Origin: Cyrtodaria siliqua
Lineage: Eukaryota > Mollusca > Bivalvia > Adapedonta > Hiatellidae
Assembly: GCA_037043455.1 (NCBI GenBank)
Contig: JAWPHD010001283.1
Span: 1-64,000, forward strand
Length of the DNA: 64,000 nucleotides
Direction of reading: 5' to 3'
The notes beneath the pieces were generated by a model, which did no database searches, was not told where the DNA came from, and saw only the letters and a list, made by a program, of their open reading frames with translations. Each line of letters opens with the position of its first letter. The stretch's first letter is position 1. Below, piece after piece: positions 18,480 to 31,787 of this stretch. The translations under genes were made by a program, and so were the position numbers.

Positions 18480-20455
18480 ACAAGGCAATGTTCCCTAACG
18501 GTTTGGGCCTGAAGGTTAAAGCTAATTATAGCAAAAACTTTCAAAATGTATGTGTGACCTTGAACTTGAGGGTATGTATCTTTTCGTTTTTGGTTGCGAC
18601 AAATTGTCTCATGGTGTAAACATATTTGTTAACATTATTAGAATCCAATGATAGATAAGAATTTATAGCTCTGACACCAAATTAGAGCAATAACCTTCGA
18701 CGTGTAAATGTGACCTTGACATTGACCTTGATGGTAAGCATTTTGCCTTTGTCACAACACATCTTCTCATTGAGGTGAGCATATGTGTATGATATTATTG
18801 CAATCCAATGATAGACAAAGACTATATAGCCCGGACACTAGGTTATAGCAATAACCTTCAAAGTACATATGTGACCTTGACCTTGAATCTAGGGACCTGG
18901 GACCCGTTTTATGAAACAACTTACGACCATTTTGATCTTAAATCAATTTTTTAATTCTTCACTATGAATTACACTTTTCAAGCTGATTTCATGTCATTTT
19001 CTTATACATGTGATATTTGTGCACTATGTGCACAAATAGTTGTCTGCATTGAACGTTTAGGTGAAAAAAGCGAACGATCTTAAAATGTAAGACTTATCGT
19101 AAGATGTTTAATAAAACAGGGCCCTGGTTCTTGACGTGACCCATCGATCGACTTATGGTGGTGTAATTTGTTTATAATGTTATGGAATGTTATTTGATCA
19201 TCTTCATATGTTTACATCCTATGAAAAGTAGGCGCGTATATAAATGGTAATCATTTTGGTTTAGGTAGCGATATACGGTACGGTACGGCTTTTACCTCAG
19301 ACCAGGTTATTTAACTGTCGTATCTGCCGCGATACGTGAATTTTCGCGATAGCTAGTCAGAATTATTAAGTAAACAAAAGATGAGAATTAGTCAACATTA
19401 TTACGAAAACAAAATTTCAAATGTTTAAGATAATTCGTATCGCGTTAACTATTGTGCTAACGCGACGACAGAAGTGGGCAGTATCGCAGTAAGCTTTGTT
19501 AGATAAAATTGTTGAAAATTAAAGAGAACAAGAAAAATCACTGTAAGAGATAAATGCTCCCGAAATGTCCTTTGACCTCTAAGTATGACCTTGACCTTGG
19601 AGCCATGGACCTGGATTTTGTGCACGACACGTCGTTTGGTTGTGGTGAGCAATTGTGCCAAGTTATTTGAAACTCCGTCCAGGCATGCAAAAGTTATTGA
19701 CCGGACACGATTTGAACGTTGACCTCTAAGTGTGACCTTGAACTTGGGGCCACAGACCTGAATTTTGTGCACAACACATCGTCTTGTTGTGGTGAGCACT
19801 TGGGCCAAGTTATTTGAAAATCCGTTCATGAATGCCAGAGATATTGATCGGACACAATTTGACTTTTGACCTCCAAATGTGACCTTGACCTTGAATACCT
19901 GGGTTTTGCGCGCGACACATCGTCTTGTTATGGTGATCACAGTTATTTAAAAATCCCTGCAGGGTTGTGACGTCCGTGTTTTTGACATATGAACTGCAAG
20001 TGCGATTCCTGCAGGGGTTGTGACGTTACGGTCCTGACACGAAAATGCGTACCTGTTTTTGACCTATGAACTGCAAGTGTGACCTTGACCTTTGAGGTAC
20101 GGACCTGGGTTTTGCGCGCGACACATCGTCTTGTTATGGTGATTACTTGTGCTAAGTTATTTAAAAATCCCTGCAGGGGTTTTGACGTTACGGTCCGGTC
20201 ACGAAATAAATAGCGTACCTGTTTTTGAACTTCAAATGTGACCTTGACCTTTGAGGGACGGACCTGGGTTTTGCGCTCAACACATTGTCTAGTTATGGTG
20301 ATTACTTGTGCCAAGTTAATCAAAAATCCATGCAGGGGTTTTGAAGGTACATTCCGGACACGAACTGCGGAATGACGGACGGAATCCGGACAGACAGACA
20401 GACAGATGGACGGTGCGATTACTATATGCCCCTGTAACCTTTTCGGGGACAAAAA
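18480..20455. repeat. tandem/dispersed repeat with GTGACCTTGACCTT core, unit about 150-180 bp
   Basis: At least eight related units carry the core TGTGACCTTGACCTTG, then a GGACCTGGGTTTTGCGC-type segment, then a GTTATGGTGA-type segment, and then GTGCCAAGTTATTTGAAAAT. The block ends in GACAGACAGACAGA-type simple sequence and CCTTTTCGGGGACAAAAAAG. Open frames on the minus strand are products of the repeat period and not genes. A MITE interrupts it at 18899-19124. Confidence 0.8.
18899..19124. mobile_element. MITE with GGG(A)CCCGTTTTAT terminal inverted repeats
   Basis: The left end GGGACCCGTTTTATGAAACA and the right end TGTTTAATAAAACAGGGCCC are imperfect inverted repeats enclosing about 226 bp with no coding capacity. 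The internal TTACGA and TCGTAA words also pair. It sits inside the GACCTT repeat block. Confidence 0.7.
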
Positions 20456-21019
20456 AGTAACATTATCGTGAAAAATACACGATCAATTATCTAGCTATCT
20501 CGTGGCAGAAATAGGTCACCACACCATTTGAATACAATTTAGAGACGTGTAATCCCTGTAAGGCAGATAAAAGTGGCTAGTCATTGGACTAGTCTTTTTA
20601 GCATATGTTTTATTTGGTTATTTGTGCTTCTATTGTTTTTTTAATAGTCATTTATCCATATAGTAATTTAGATAGTAATAAACTGCTAGATCCTGTCCGT
20701 TAATGTAATGCAACGTAATATATAGCAGTCCTAAAGATATGCCCAGAATACCAGATATTTCCCCTTTTCTTTGCTCAGCATGAGGTCTAATTTGTATAGG
20801 AGGGTACGAGTGTCTGATCAAAGAAGATTGCCTCGTGGTAGCAACATGCCCATATAGCACACTACGCACGGGGGATTTTCTTACCCCAAGGGTTTGGGCG
20901 AATGTTAAACCGTCTCTTAATGTAACAGTTTTCAAATGTTTGTATTCGTATATTATGTTCACACACTTTTCTATGTTTCTAGTATTTGTTTATATTCAAA
21001 TATACTTGATCATGTATGT
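20456..21019. other. intergenic DNA
   Basis: No gene or clear repeat was found. Short frames here are uninterpreted. Confidence 0.3.
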
Positions 21020-21245
21020 ATTAAAGTTATATTGCCTATTGATGCTGCATTTTTTGTTAGAGCATATAGCCTGGAGGGGATTTCTTTATTTACACTGTCC
21101 CGTTTTATTGGGATGATAGTAGGGTAAGAGTGAGATTTGGTGCACCATATAACCTGGTTTGAACCACAAGTGGCCTGTTTGCCACTGTCCTTTCCAAGGC
21201 AGTAGACCTGTTATCAACCAGTTTGTGTTTGTGATGTCACATGCC
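21020..21245 (+). repeat. dispersed repeat family A, diverged partial copy
   Basis: This shares TATATTGCCTATTGATGCTG, GGGGATTTCTTTATTTACAC and TTTGTGTTTGTGATGTC with copies at 39.1, 45.3, 58.1 and 62.8 kb. It is the most diverged copy in the window. Confidence 0.65.
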
Positions 21246-23680
21246 TTGCGTGTTAACATTGTACTATTTATTTGATTTATCAATATTCATGAGACGATCA
21301 ACTTGATTTAACCAGTGAAATCGCGCGTTTTATATGCAATTCAGATGATGTTCGAGTGAACTGAACAAACGAAAATCCATATAAAACGCATATATCCGAA
21401 CAAGATAAGGTCGCCGTGCTGTGGATTGCACGGTAAATTCAAAACAATACACTAAATGGCATGGTTTACAGCAAGAATACGAAGAAAATCATAGTCAATT
21501 TATTTGAAAAATTCTAATGAGATCATTAAATTCAACATTAGGTTTTCTATGTACTACGTATCAATACATTTGGCCCGGTAGCAAGGTCGGTAGCGAGGTA
21601 AACAATTATTATTATCCAAAAATGTAATGTTACTGTGGGTTACGAGTTCAACCATACGAAGCGGTACCGTAATACTTTTTTCTTTTGTAACGCTATTGAA
21701 TTCCGTCTAAAAAACAATCTTGGTTTTATACAGCAAATATTCAATAATGTTTGATGCGTTATGTTTGTCAACGCATTTTTTGTGTGTTTTATAAGCTAAA
21801 AGTTACGGACATTGTCTCTTTCAATACCGAGTGTAGACTGCTCCATAGCGTTTGACTGAAACGCGATCTTCACTATTGAAGCAGTCTATACCAAACGATT
21901 TTGGAGGCTGAAATCTGATTGGCTAATCGTAAGGTCAATCTGACGGGACCTCCAACGCAACATTGTCAGATCCTTAGTAGTGTAGAGTATCGTAGCGTGA
22001 TAAAGGGTCTGATTTTAATGAGACTGCCCCTTGAACATCGTTAGTTTAGCCATTTACAAACAACAGGGTTACTATCTGTTAAATACTGTTTCGAAATAAT
22101 TTTAAGTGACAATGATGACGACAATGACAATGATATTGTCATAATTTTAAATGTTTCGTTCAAACTCTGTTTATATTCTATTTTCCATTTTCTCGTCATA
22201 TTTTCCGAGAATTGTTTGATAGAAACGTTGGACTGTAGATTATTGCAGTTATAAATTGGTTCCGAAAAAATAAATAATTAAAGAATACATACACCCTTTC
22301 AATTAATCACGTATCTGGCGATTGATTACTAATTTGATTAAATTGTTGTTGATGAGACAAAGCTAATATACAATAAAACACATGATAAATATTTGCCTGG
22401 AAAATGGTGAACGAAGAACTTATCCGAAATTATCAAACGGAGTTGAGTGTGCGAAGAGTTCCTTTATAAATCAATAAATCAACAGTGCATCTTTCTTGCC
22501 AACAATTTACACTTAATATATGCTGTTTAAGTATTAGTTATAGAATGTCCAACGAGGTTTTACGAGCAAATATATCATGAAATATATCGAGGCGTAAACT
22601 TCCGTGTACCAGTATTGAAGTTATCATACGACTTTGGACAATAGAAAGTACTCTCAGGCATGCGATAATAATACACGTTGTACAATGTTTACCTGCATGT
22701 TTGAGCCTCATTATATGTAAACTATGTTGATGACGTCATGATTTGATAGTTATGACCAACTATAACAGTGAACAGTTTACTGTGCTCACTATCTTTTTCA
22801 CTCGCTATATAATAATTTTTGTTTTGTCATAATGTTTACCATTTTAAAATGATCTTGTATAACAATCTTTGTTTTGTCATAATGAATACCATTTTAAAAT
22901 GATCTTGTACTATTTAATACAGGCTATTACTAGTAAATAGCCAAAGTTATTTTGAGGCAAATATCTACAGTACTGCTCGGTTGTATACGTGCGATCATTA
23001 AACGACCTAAAACTGTTGCATAAGTGCCGAGTGTCAGCCATAAATGTCGAACGGTTTTCAGTGCAAAATGAATACTAAGTAATAAATACTGAGGAAATTA
23101 CTAAACATTCTGTAGTTACGAAACTACTGGAGGGAATGAAGCGATCATCAAGGAACACGGTGACAAGAGTGACCGTATCCTTGCGGCGCTTGATGCGTTG
23201 ATTTTATCCTGGCCGAATAAAAATCGCATCCTAATGGAATCATACCCATGGATTCACACGATAGAAACGACAAAAATGAAGAATTACAGGCGTAAACTAA
23301 AACAAAAAACGATACCGTTCACGGAACACCTATACATTTTACTTAATTATATATGCAATAAATATGCGACAATTTTGAAAAGACTTTTAGAAATAGAGAA
23401 AACAAAAAGGCTGTGTCTTCTTTCAAAGAGTTGATCAATGTCAATAACATTGTCGATGTGAAATCACTTCAGTTGGCATCTAATTTCGAGTTTCATTCCC
23501 TAGCTACTTTAGACATGACTTGAATTACACACAGTATGCTTTTAATGTGTATTTTAATGGAAACAAATGAGAAGGTCAATCGTTTACGGCAACGCATACC
23601 GTATTCATTTTTAATTGCGTTATAAGACCGGCACCGAAACTGAGGTAAGAAGAGAGCGCAACCTTCATATAATACGTCAA

Positions 23681-23683
<3 letters not shown>
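21246..23683. other. AT-rich intergenic DNA with one local duplication
   Basis: No gene was recognised. A direct duplication of about 52 bp lies at about 22807-22909 (TTTTGTTTTGTCATAATG through TTTTAAAATGATCTTGTA, twice). The rest is unexplained. Confidence 0.4.
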
Positions 23684-23734
<51 letters not shown>

Positions 23735-23746
23735 AAGAGAGAGAGA
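23684..23746. repeat. (GA)n microsatellite
   Basis: About 60 bp of GA dinucleotides with a few AA or GC interruptions near the right end. It causes an Arg/Glu open frame that is not a gene. Confidence 0.95.
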
Positions 23747-24406
23747 ATTATACTTATAAAATTATAAAATGTAAGCGAGCATATCTCACCCATACTGTAT
23801 ATACATTAAAAAATAATGTTTTTATTTTTTTATTGTGGTATATTGCAGTTTGTCTATTCATTTTATTTCCGAACCAAACGCAATAGGAAGCGAAAGTCAT
23901 CTTTTTATCTATCAGCACAGCTTGTATTTACACGTGTAATACATTAACACGGTAATCATTAACAATTAAAGGTCTGAAAAAAATAAAATATATCGACGAT
24001 TTAAAGGGTGTACATCCGGCTTTTTCTAGAAAAAATCTATAATTTTGAAAATGTTCCAATGTATGATAGAATGTCATTTCAGTCCAAACAGTCTTAGCAC
24101 CGTATTTTTCAGGTGTAAGTTGAATGCTCCTAGGATAGCATATATAACTGTGCAGAATGAATATCCGTGCAAATAAGGAGTCAGGTTCATTTATTATGTG
24201 TGGTCCTCTGCTAAGACAAGTAGAGGTCATATGGCATTTAAGGAAATAAAATTCTAATATTTTCTGACACCCTGAACAATCTGTATTCATTCAGCACCTC
24301 TCATATGTATTATATTTTCTCCATTTCACTTTTATGTTGATAAATTAAATCACCATACTGTGTGTGCGTGACTTGTATACATTCTTTCTTTGTAAACGCC
24401 GCGTCA
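23747..24406. other. intergenic DNA
   Basis: No supported feature was seen. Confidence 0.3.
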
Positions 24407-27181
24407 TACAAAACGTCCATGAGTTGAAACGATTTTCAGTTAGAACTAGAAGATTTGTCAGACAACTTACGGAATATTGAAACCCATGTCGAGCTTGAAT
24501 CAAATCTTTCTTGTTTTTATAACATGATAGAAAAGGTGTGTGACCCAATTTGTAGGAAAAATGTTAATAATAATGTTACACATAAACCAAAAATGAAAAA
24601 TCAGCCATGGTTTGATAATGAATGCAAAGAAAGTAGGAATCAGTTTTATAAGAATTTTAATAATTATAGAAAATCTGAATGTACAGAAAACAGAAAAGCT
24701 ATGACTCAGTCTAGGTCTCATTATAAAACAGTCATTAGAAATAAGAAAACAAGCTTTAGTAAACAAAAAACTCAGGAATTAGAGTCACAGAGATATAAAA
24801 ATGCAAAGGAGTAATGGAAACTCCTGAAAACGGCGAGCACTGGAGTGCTAAAATCAAATATAACGACCTCTCAATTTGCAAATTATTTCAAATCAATAAA
24901 TGATCCAGAATCTGTATTTTTCCAACCAGATGATGATATTTTATATTTTAATAATAGAATGTTAAACAATGAACTACAAATAATGTTTGACGAACTTAAT
25001 ATTGAAATCAGTCAAGCAGAAATTCATAAAGCATGTAAAGAGTTAAACAACAACCGCTCAGGCGCATCGGATTATGTCATAAATGAAATGTTCAAATATG
25101 GTTGCATGTATTTAGATTCATACCTAGTGAACGTTTTTAATAAGATTTTTTGATATGGGTTATTTTCCTTCTCACTGGACGAAAGGCTATATTGTACCAC
25201 TTTTCAAAAAAGGAGATATAAACCAACCAGAAAACTATAGAGGGATAACATTACTGAGTACATTCGGTAAATTATTCACAAAATTTTTAACAACAGGTTA
25301 ACTACATGGGCTGAGGATTATTATATTTATATTGAAGCACAGGTTGGTTTTCGAAAACATATGGGAACTATTGATAACCTATTCGTGCTCCATGGTTTGA
25401 TAAATCATATATTGAATGAAAAAAAAAGTTATATGTAACTTTCATAGATTTCACTAAAGCTTTTGATTTGTTGTTTAGACAAAGCATATTCTATAAACTT
25501 ATGCAATATGGAGTGAGAGGTAAAATTCTTAATATTAATAAATCATTGTATACGAACATAAAATCAAGAGTAAAGTATCAAAACCAGCTTAGTGACAGTT
25601 TTAGCTGTTTTCTTAGAGCGCCGCAGGGCGATTGTTTGTCACCTTTTATATTTTCTATGTATGTAAATGATTTGGAAGAATATTTTACACTGAATGGTTT
25701 TAAAGGTATCGATACTGGAATGTTAAAGTAGCTGTTACTATTATACGCTGATGACATAGTGATATTTTCGGATACTGAAAAGGGGCTCCAAGATGGGTAA
25801 GATATACTGTACAGTTATTGCCAGAAATGGAAATTGGTCGTAAATGAAAATAAAACGAAGGTCAATGCTTTTTAAAAAAGGCGGTCAGATAAAAAGGAAT
25901 CTATTGTTCACATATAATAATACTGTAATTGAAATTGTAAACAAGTTTACCTATTTGGGAATTGTCTTTACCACAGGCGGCTCTTTTGATCAAACGTTCG
26001 AATCAGTAAGTGGCCAGGCATTAAAGGCAATCTTCAAAATGAAGTCATATATAAATCAATTGACTGACTTATCGGTCAGTCACACTTTAGACATTTTTGA
26101 CAAACTCATTTTGCCAATATTAAATTATGGCGCTGAGATATGGCGATTCTCAAATGCGGAAAAGTTAGAGAAAGTACACCTTCAATTTTGTAAACAACTT
26201 TTATGTGTTAAACCAAACTCAAAACAATTTCATATATGGAGAACTCGGGAGAGTCCCTTTACGAGTGATCGCAAATATATAAAAAATATGTATAATGTTA
26301 TGTTAGATGATTTGATCGTAAACCCAAACAAATTAAACTGGGCATCTCAAGTTAAAGGGTTATTGGAACGAACAGGATTTAATGAAGTTTGGTATTTTCA
26401 AGGAGTAGGAAACATAACGGATTTCATTAATATATTTAAACAACGAATTAAAGATATGTTTATAGAAAATTGAAATGCTGAATTATCGGATTCCAATAGA
26501 GCTAGTACATACAGAATAATATCAGATTTCAGGTTTAAGTAGTATCTAGATGTACTAAATATAAAGAAATTTAGAGCTTTTTTTACAAAACTAAGAGTCT
26601 CTAGTCACAGGTTAGAAATAGAAACTGGTCGATGGCATAGACCAAATAAAACACCAAGATCCGAAAGAAAATGCCAGATATGTAATATACTAGAAGACGA
26701 ATTTCACTTTGTATTGGAGTGTTCACTATATCAAGATATTAGAAAGGAATATGTTAACAAATATTTTTGGAAACGGCCAAACATACCAAAATTTATTGAA
26801 CTTATGACAACATAAAACAAGAGTTTATTAAAGAAACTGTCCGTTTTCATTTGTAAAAGTTTTAAAAGAAGATACGACATGTTTTATAAATAAATATCAC
26901 TTTTCTCCATTTTTGTCCACATATATAAATATGTTCTGATCAGTACTTAGGAATATTAATTTAAAAATATATATTAAACACTTATATACTTAATAGTTGT
27001 CAAATACTTTTTAACTAGTAACATATACAGATGATCTTGAAACTCACCTATGAAATTAGACAAATTGTCATTAACTGGAAAATATTGTGTGTATTTCATA
27101 TACATGTTTATATGTATTTACTATGTGCATGTGAACTCTTGGGCGTAATGCCTTATATTTGAATAAAATATCTATCTATCA
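24407..27181 (+). mobile_element. LINE copy 1 (CR1/L2-like group), 5' truncated
   Basis: Similarity to the minus-strand copy at 51.0-55.8 kb begins at about 24407 within ORF2 and runs through the 3' UTR to the tail TATCTATCTATC at about 27168-27181. The 5' truncation and the short tandem 3' tail are typical of target-primed reverse transcription. Clade assignment is tentative. Confidence 0.85.
24420..26880 (+). pseudogene. LINE ORF2 fragment, reverse transcriptase (decayed)
   Basis: Pieces of reverse transcriptase are spread over several frames. NQPWFDNECKESRNQF lies near 24600-24650, followed by the region before the RT core. PENYRGITLLS lies near 25220 and the YADD catalytic box near 25745. 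A C-terminal Cys/His finger (CQICNILEDEFHF then C) lies near 26670-26720. Stops at 24814, 25153 and 25731 and several frameshifts disable it. Compared with the copy at 51.0-55.8 kb it also lacks about 60 bp near 26245 (after the IWRTRE stretch). No endonuclease domain is present because of the 5' truncation. Confidence 0.85.
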
Positions 27182-27316
27182 CATTAGTTGACTTTAACAA
27201 CAGCGTACCGCCTCGTGCAATAGTACCCTTCTTGGGTCAGTAGTCACTCCTCTGATAAATAGTTCTAACCATTGAAATATAAGGAATTAAATAGTTCTAT
27301 ACTATTACTCATTATT

Positions 27317-27792
27317 CATCGTCAGATACCCCCGTGTGATTCGTTCCGTTACTCTATAATGTGATAGTGGAGAGTAACGGAACGAATCACACGGGGGTAT
27401 CCGACGATGTGATAGTGGAGAGTATCGGAACGAATAACACGGGGTTATCCGACGATGTGATAGTGGAGAATAACGGAACGAATCACACTCGGGTATCCGA
27501 CGATGTGATAGTGGAGAGTATCGGAACGAATCACACGGGTATATCCGACGATGTGATAGTGGAGAATAACGGAACGAATCACACTCGGGTATCCGACGAT
27601 GTGATAGTGGAGAGTAACGGAACGAATCACACGGGGGTATCCGACGATGTGATAGTGGAGAGTAACGGAACGAATCACACGGGGGTATCCGACGATGTGA
27701 TAGTGGAGAGTAACGGAACGAATCACACTGGGGTATCCGACGATGTGATAGTGGAGAGTAACGGAACGAATCACACGGGGGTATCCGACGAT
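27317..27792. repeat. 48-bp minisatellite, nine units, with one inverted unit at its left end
   Basis: Nine head-to-tail 48-bp units run from 27361 to 27792, each starting GTGATAGTGGAGAGTAACGG. At 27317-27355 a 39-bp inverted copy of part of the unit precedes them with one mismatch, giving a potential hairpin with the first direct unit. Because 48 is a multiple of three, long frames stay open on both strands. They are repeat artefacts unless shown to be transcribed. Confidence 0.95.
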
Positions 27793-28060
27793 GCTCATTA
27801 TTATACCTCACATAAAACGCCCATGCTAAACTCCCATAGACAACAACGTGTAATTTCTTACTATCTGACATATAGGGTGATATATAGTAAATGCAGAGTG
27901 ATACTAAAAACATTGCACACGGGCAGCGTAGATGCGCGTTGGTGTGTACTGTTTCGGTCACGTCATCGCCTCAGTATGGAGAAATGGCTATTTTTAACTA
28001 ATCATAACTTCAAAAGTACATTATCGATTTCAATAAACTACCACTCATATTATTAATAGG

Positions 28061-28194
28061 GATCTAACATGAGTACTCATTCATTATTAAATTTATTAAA
28101 CGAGTTGGCAAAACGATATAATGCGAGGCTCTTGCCGAGCATTATATCATTTTTGCTAACGAGTTCAATAATGAATGAGAACGAATGTTAGATT
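28061..28194. repeat. imperfect palindrome, about 134 bp
   Basis: GATCTAACAT at the left pairs with ATGTTAGATT at the right. Further in, ATTCATTATT pairs with AATAATGAAT, and the centre GATATAATGCGAGGC pairs with GCCGAGCATTATATC. No coding frame is present. It is probably a foldback or MITE-like insertion. Confidence 0.75.
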
Positions 28195-28609
28195 CTATTT
28201 ATCACATAACTCACATATCGACTTTTATTGCATTTTACCTGTCGCTTTAACACGCGAAACCGACATAAACCGTGGGAATTGTATCATAGTCATTATCGAT
28301 TGTTTTTGACAGCGCATACTAGGATCATTTGCATTCTTATATAACTAGTGGTATATTGAAAATATAGAATGTGTTATTCCACTCCCACACCGTAAATTAC
28401 GTGATAAGTTGCATTATTGTTAATCCAACGATTTAACTTCCATAGCAACTTTCTGAGAATATCCGGCAAAGTGAAATCGGTACTAAAAATGAACCTTATT
28501 CTGGCTTTCGGTGCAACTATATCAATATTAACGTGATTGGAAACATTAATTATATACATGCACATTCACTTTACATTAGTTTTACTTTTTATCTATAATC
28601 CTTTTATAT

Positions 28610-29090
28610 TTTGAGTGACCCGGTGCAGGATAGGGCATACACGTTATACTCATTCATATTTATTACAACGTGAGCATTTACCACAATGTATACCCTGCTT
28701 TGCACCGTTAACGGTCAAACACATCTTGTTGGAATGTGTCTTAGTTCTTTATATATCCTATGCGTCAAAGGTACTACAATGTTAAAACTATGAAAGATTA
28801 TATAGATTTTAGTATTGTTTTAGATTTCCTGAAAGAAATCAGACTATATAAATCATTATATGTTATATATATACTTATATATATTTACTTGTTTATATAC
28901 CCGTTGACGGGCATTTGTTGATTTACATATATAGTTTATATTACTACCATATCATCCTTTATTTGTAAACAGTTTTATCTTTATATATTTATATTAATTT
29001 TTAATAAATACTTCATTTCTTCATCTTTCATCAGTTTTTGCGTACAATATGATCTATGTCGACGTGCCGTAAAACACCATTCATTCATAT
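28610..29090 (+). mobile_element. LINE 3' end fragment (L2-like), plus strand
   Basis: The sequence at about 28623-28740 translates to a reverse transcriptase C-terminus containing GHTRYTHSYLL and a finger spaced C-x2-C-x7-H-x4-C. The 3' UTR follows and ends near ACACCATTCATTCATAT, a TTCA-type repeat tail. The same unit occurs inverted at 37.78-38.29 kb. It is a 5'-truncated relic without RT core. Confidence 0.75.
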
Positions 29091-29689
29091 TTTGAGTGTA
29101 ATCAAAATATTGAAATAAGAAGAATTTAAATCAAAATAAATATATTTCATTCATATATTGACGAACATTACCTTTATGAAGGATACTGAAAAAAGTTGTA
29201 AATTGTATTTTAAATAGTTTATCAAATGAATAGTGTTTGACGGAGAAATGTAAGCATTTACATTTAGTGTAAAAAGACATTAGGCTATGCTTTTTGTTTT
29301 TTGGAAACAAAATTGTATTCAATATTTACAACAATAATAACAGTATTTATTACACATATAAACATTTGTAGATAAAATATGCATTAAATATCACTTTCTG
29401 GTCACTTACATTAAGTATAGTTGTATCGTTCGAAATAATTAGATATCAATCAATAAATTATAAAACAATTGTACTATTCGTGTGTTGAATGATTTGCAGC
29501 GCTCCTTTATATAACGGAATAAAATAGAGTATTCGTATTTAAACAAGGCAAATATATCCACACGGTTTGTTCTACACTCGCTTATAAAATATTATTTAAA
29601 TACACAGAACCCAACAAGTGCTAAAATTTCGTTCATAATATTCAGTATAGTTTATTTTATATCCGATTACAATATGTTTAAGCGTTTAA
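29091..29689. other. AT-rich intergenic DNA
   Basis: No supported feature was seen. Confidence 0.3.
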
Positions 29690-30440
29690 GCGTTTTCATT
29701 GTCGCCTAATTTTTTGAATGAATATGTTATCTTTTCCCAAAAAGGGTTCAACTTCTATGACAAAGTGTTTATCTGTTTCCGTTTCACCACATACTCGACA
29801 ACATGGATTTGTGCTGATCTTCCATATATATTGCATTTCCATAAAAAGGAACAATTCGGTGTATTAATTTATACTTAAACCGCAGAATTCGGTTATCTTT
29901 TAACGTGAGAATATGTTTATACACGTGTTCCCATATTAATGTAGTAGAAAAGTATGTAATCCAATAAATGTGCACATGTGCTTTAGATAACTTTTTATTT
30001 ACTAAACATACATGTGCTTATTATACACGTGCTTATTATACACGTGCTAATTATCTGTTACTTTCAGGCCTACTGCTTTTCCTTTTGCGATCTTAATATG
30101 CAGTGTTAGTTCTGTTTTAACACTTTTCCATGCCTTTTGAATTACGTGTTTGACTGTGTTTATTTTAGATATCCAATTTGATTCATCCGCCAGTTTATCT
30201 AGTATATGAATTTCTGCTATTTCACCATTTTCATTTATTATATTATTTATGAATAAACCCACTTTTTGAAAATCAGACTTTTGCCATTTGTTTTCAGTTC
30301 TTTGTTTCCCCAAATTATTTGTTGAATTTCATGTAGGTTGTTTGTTTACATGTATCCAACTTTTGATCAAATCTACATAAAAGTCCGGTATAGTTTGGTA
30401 ATTCGGGATCATTTTAATAGTATCTGTATTCATATAAAAA
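29690..30440 (-). pseudogene. Tx1/L1-like LINE reverse transcriptase C-terminal fragment
   Basis: On the minus strand, 30313-30047 encodes a Lys/Trp-rich segment beginning ENKWQKSDFQKVGLFIN, and 29975-29784 encodes DNRILRFKYKLIHRIVPF. A frameshift then leads to a Cys-rich finger (NPCCRVCGETETDKH) near 29820-29770. These are typical of the thumb and C-terminal finger region of L1/Tx1-type reverse transcriptases. Stops separate the pieces and no RT catalytic core remains. The source family differs from the LINE copies at 24.4 and 51.0 kb. Confidence 0.65.
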
Positions 30441-31189
30441 ATCACATAATTTTCACCAAAGGTATCTAGAAAATATCTTGGTTAATGTTTAATAATATTT
30501 TCGCAATTTTTTTATTTAGTGTTCCAATTCAGTTCATTGTATTTTTGTTTATTATGTCCAAAATAAAGATATTATGCTTACATGTATGCAATAAAGGACG
30601 GACTGAATTTTGCATGAATTTCCTCTAACCGTTTGGTAAGAGCACTATGCACCATTGCGTTCGCTTCAATCTGTTCACGCTGTACTTTAAATTGTAATAA
30701 TTCAACATTAAATAATATTATGCATATAAAGATAAACAAATGCCCGTCAACGTGTGTGTAAACAAGTAAATGCAGATACGAACATATTGCAATGAATTAT
30801 GCAGTCAGGTTGCTGAACTCAGTTATAGCAAATACCTCTTTCATACTATTAACTTGTTAGTGTATTTATCGCTAAGATAATAGTCTACGCAATATAACAA
30901 GATATAGTTTATTCAACAAAAACAGTAGACCATTTGGTCCATGAGTATACAAATACACAAACAATTTTCAATTGCAGAGGTCGATAGCAGTAACAACCAT
31001 TACTTAATATCAAAATTTGTACAATATACTAACATTCTAAATCAGTTTTAATTATGATATTTCTAACAGTATAAGTTTTACTATAAACAATTGTTTCAAA
31101 GAGAAACATTCTTCAAATCCACGTGTCACAGACAGTAATAGTGTTGTTAGAGTAACTCTTGGGAGAGTACTAGTATTTATTGATTATAA
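30441..31189. other. AT-rich DNA with part of the L2-like LINE tail
   Basis: At about 30720-30830 the sequence shares ACAAATGCCCGTCAACG and flanking words with the L2-like fragments at 28.6 and 37.8 kb. Nothing else is supported. Confidence 0.4.
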
Positions 31190-31350
31190 TATATGTCATT
31201 TCGAATTTTAAAACCATCAAATACATAAGTAGCCAAATTTCTTAGTTCTTTATATAGAGTACATTCCAATATAAAACGGTATTCGTCTTCTAGAACGTCA
31301 CATATACAACATTTGCGCTCATTAAGATATGTTTGACCGCTGAAGGTTCA
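31190..31350 (-). pseudogene. LINE reverse transcriptase C-terminal finger fragment
   Basis: The minus strand reads RKCCICDVLEDEYRFILE followed by C, the same finger as in the LINE copies at 24.4 and 51.0 kb but more diverged. It is a short relic with no catalytic domain. Confidence 0.7.
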
Positions 31351-31787
31351 AAACACCGTTCACATTATGTCTAATAAATGATTGTTCTACCCGCGTTCAC
31401 TATTCCATGTCTATAAGAAGAAGTGATTTTGATCGCTTAGATACCAGAATTTGCCATTGAGAGATCAGCAATTACAATAAAGGCGCAATGGGGCATGCGA
31501 TTTAGGTTAGCTTTATGAACTTTTCAGCAAACTATATCCTTTTCTAGCACATTTGTTTTTTGAGAGTTTGCACTGAAACAAAATGACATCACGTTTTCAC
31601 GGCTATCATCACATGAATGGATTTGCGAGATTTTGAACGTCAACCAATCCTATGGCAGGATTTTGCTAAATGCGTCAGAATAACCTTTTCCTACTACCAT
31701 GTAGAAGCACAACGAAATATATTCGACCAACGGAATATATTCGGTAGTAATAGAAAGTTCATCCGGAATTACTTTTTATTATTACCA

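Noticed and set aside
19449..20452. Two minus-strand frames of 163-169 codons
   Set aside because: They are read across the GACCTT tandem repeat and show its period. No protein family is evident.
27361..27792. CRISPR-like regular array
   Set aside because: Units are contiguous with no unique spacers, and the surroundings are animal mobile elements. It is a minisatellite.
27305..28056. Frames of 117-231 codons on both strands over the 48-bp repeat
   Set aside because: The unit length is a multiple of three without stops, which keeps several frames open automatically. No signal for a real gene.
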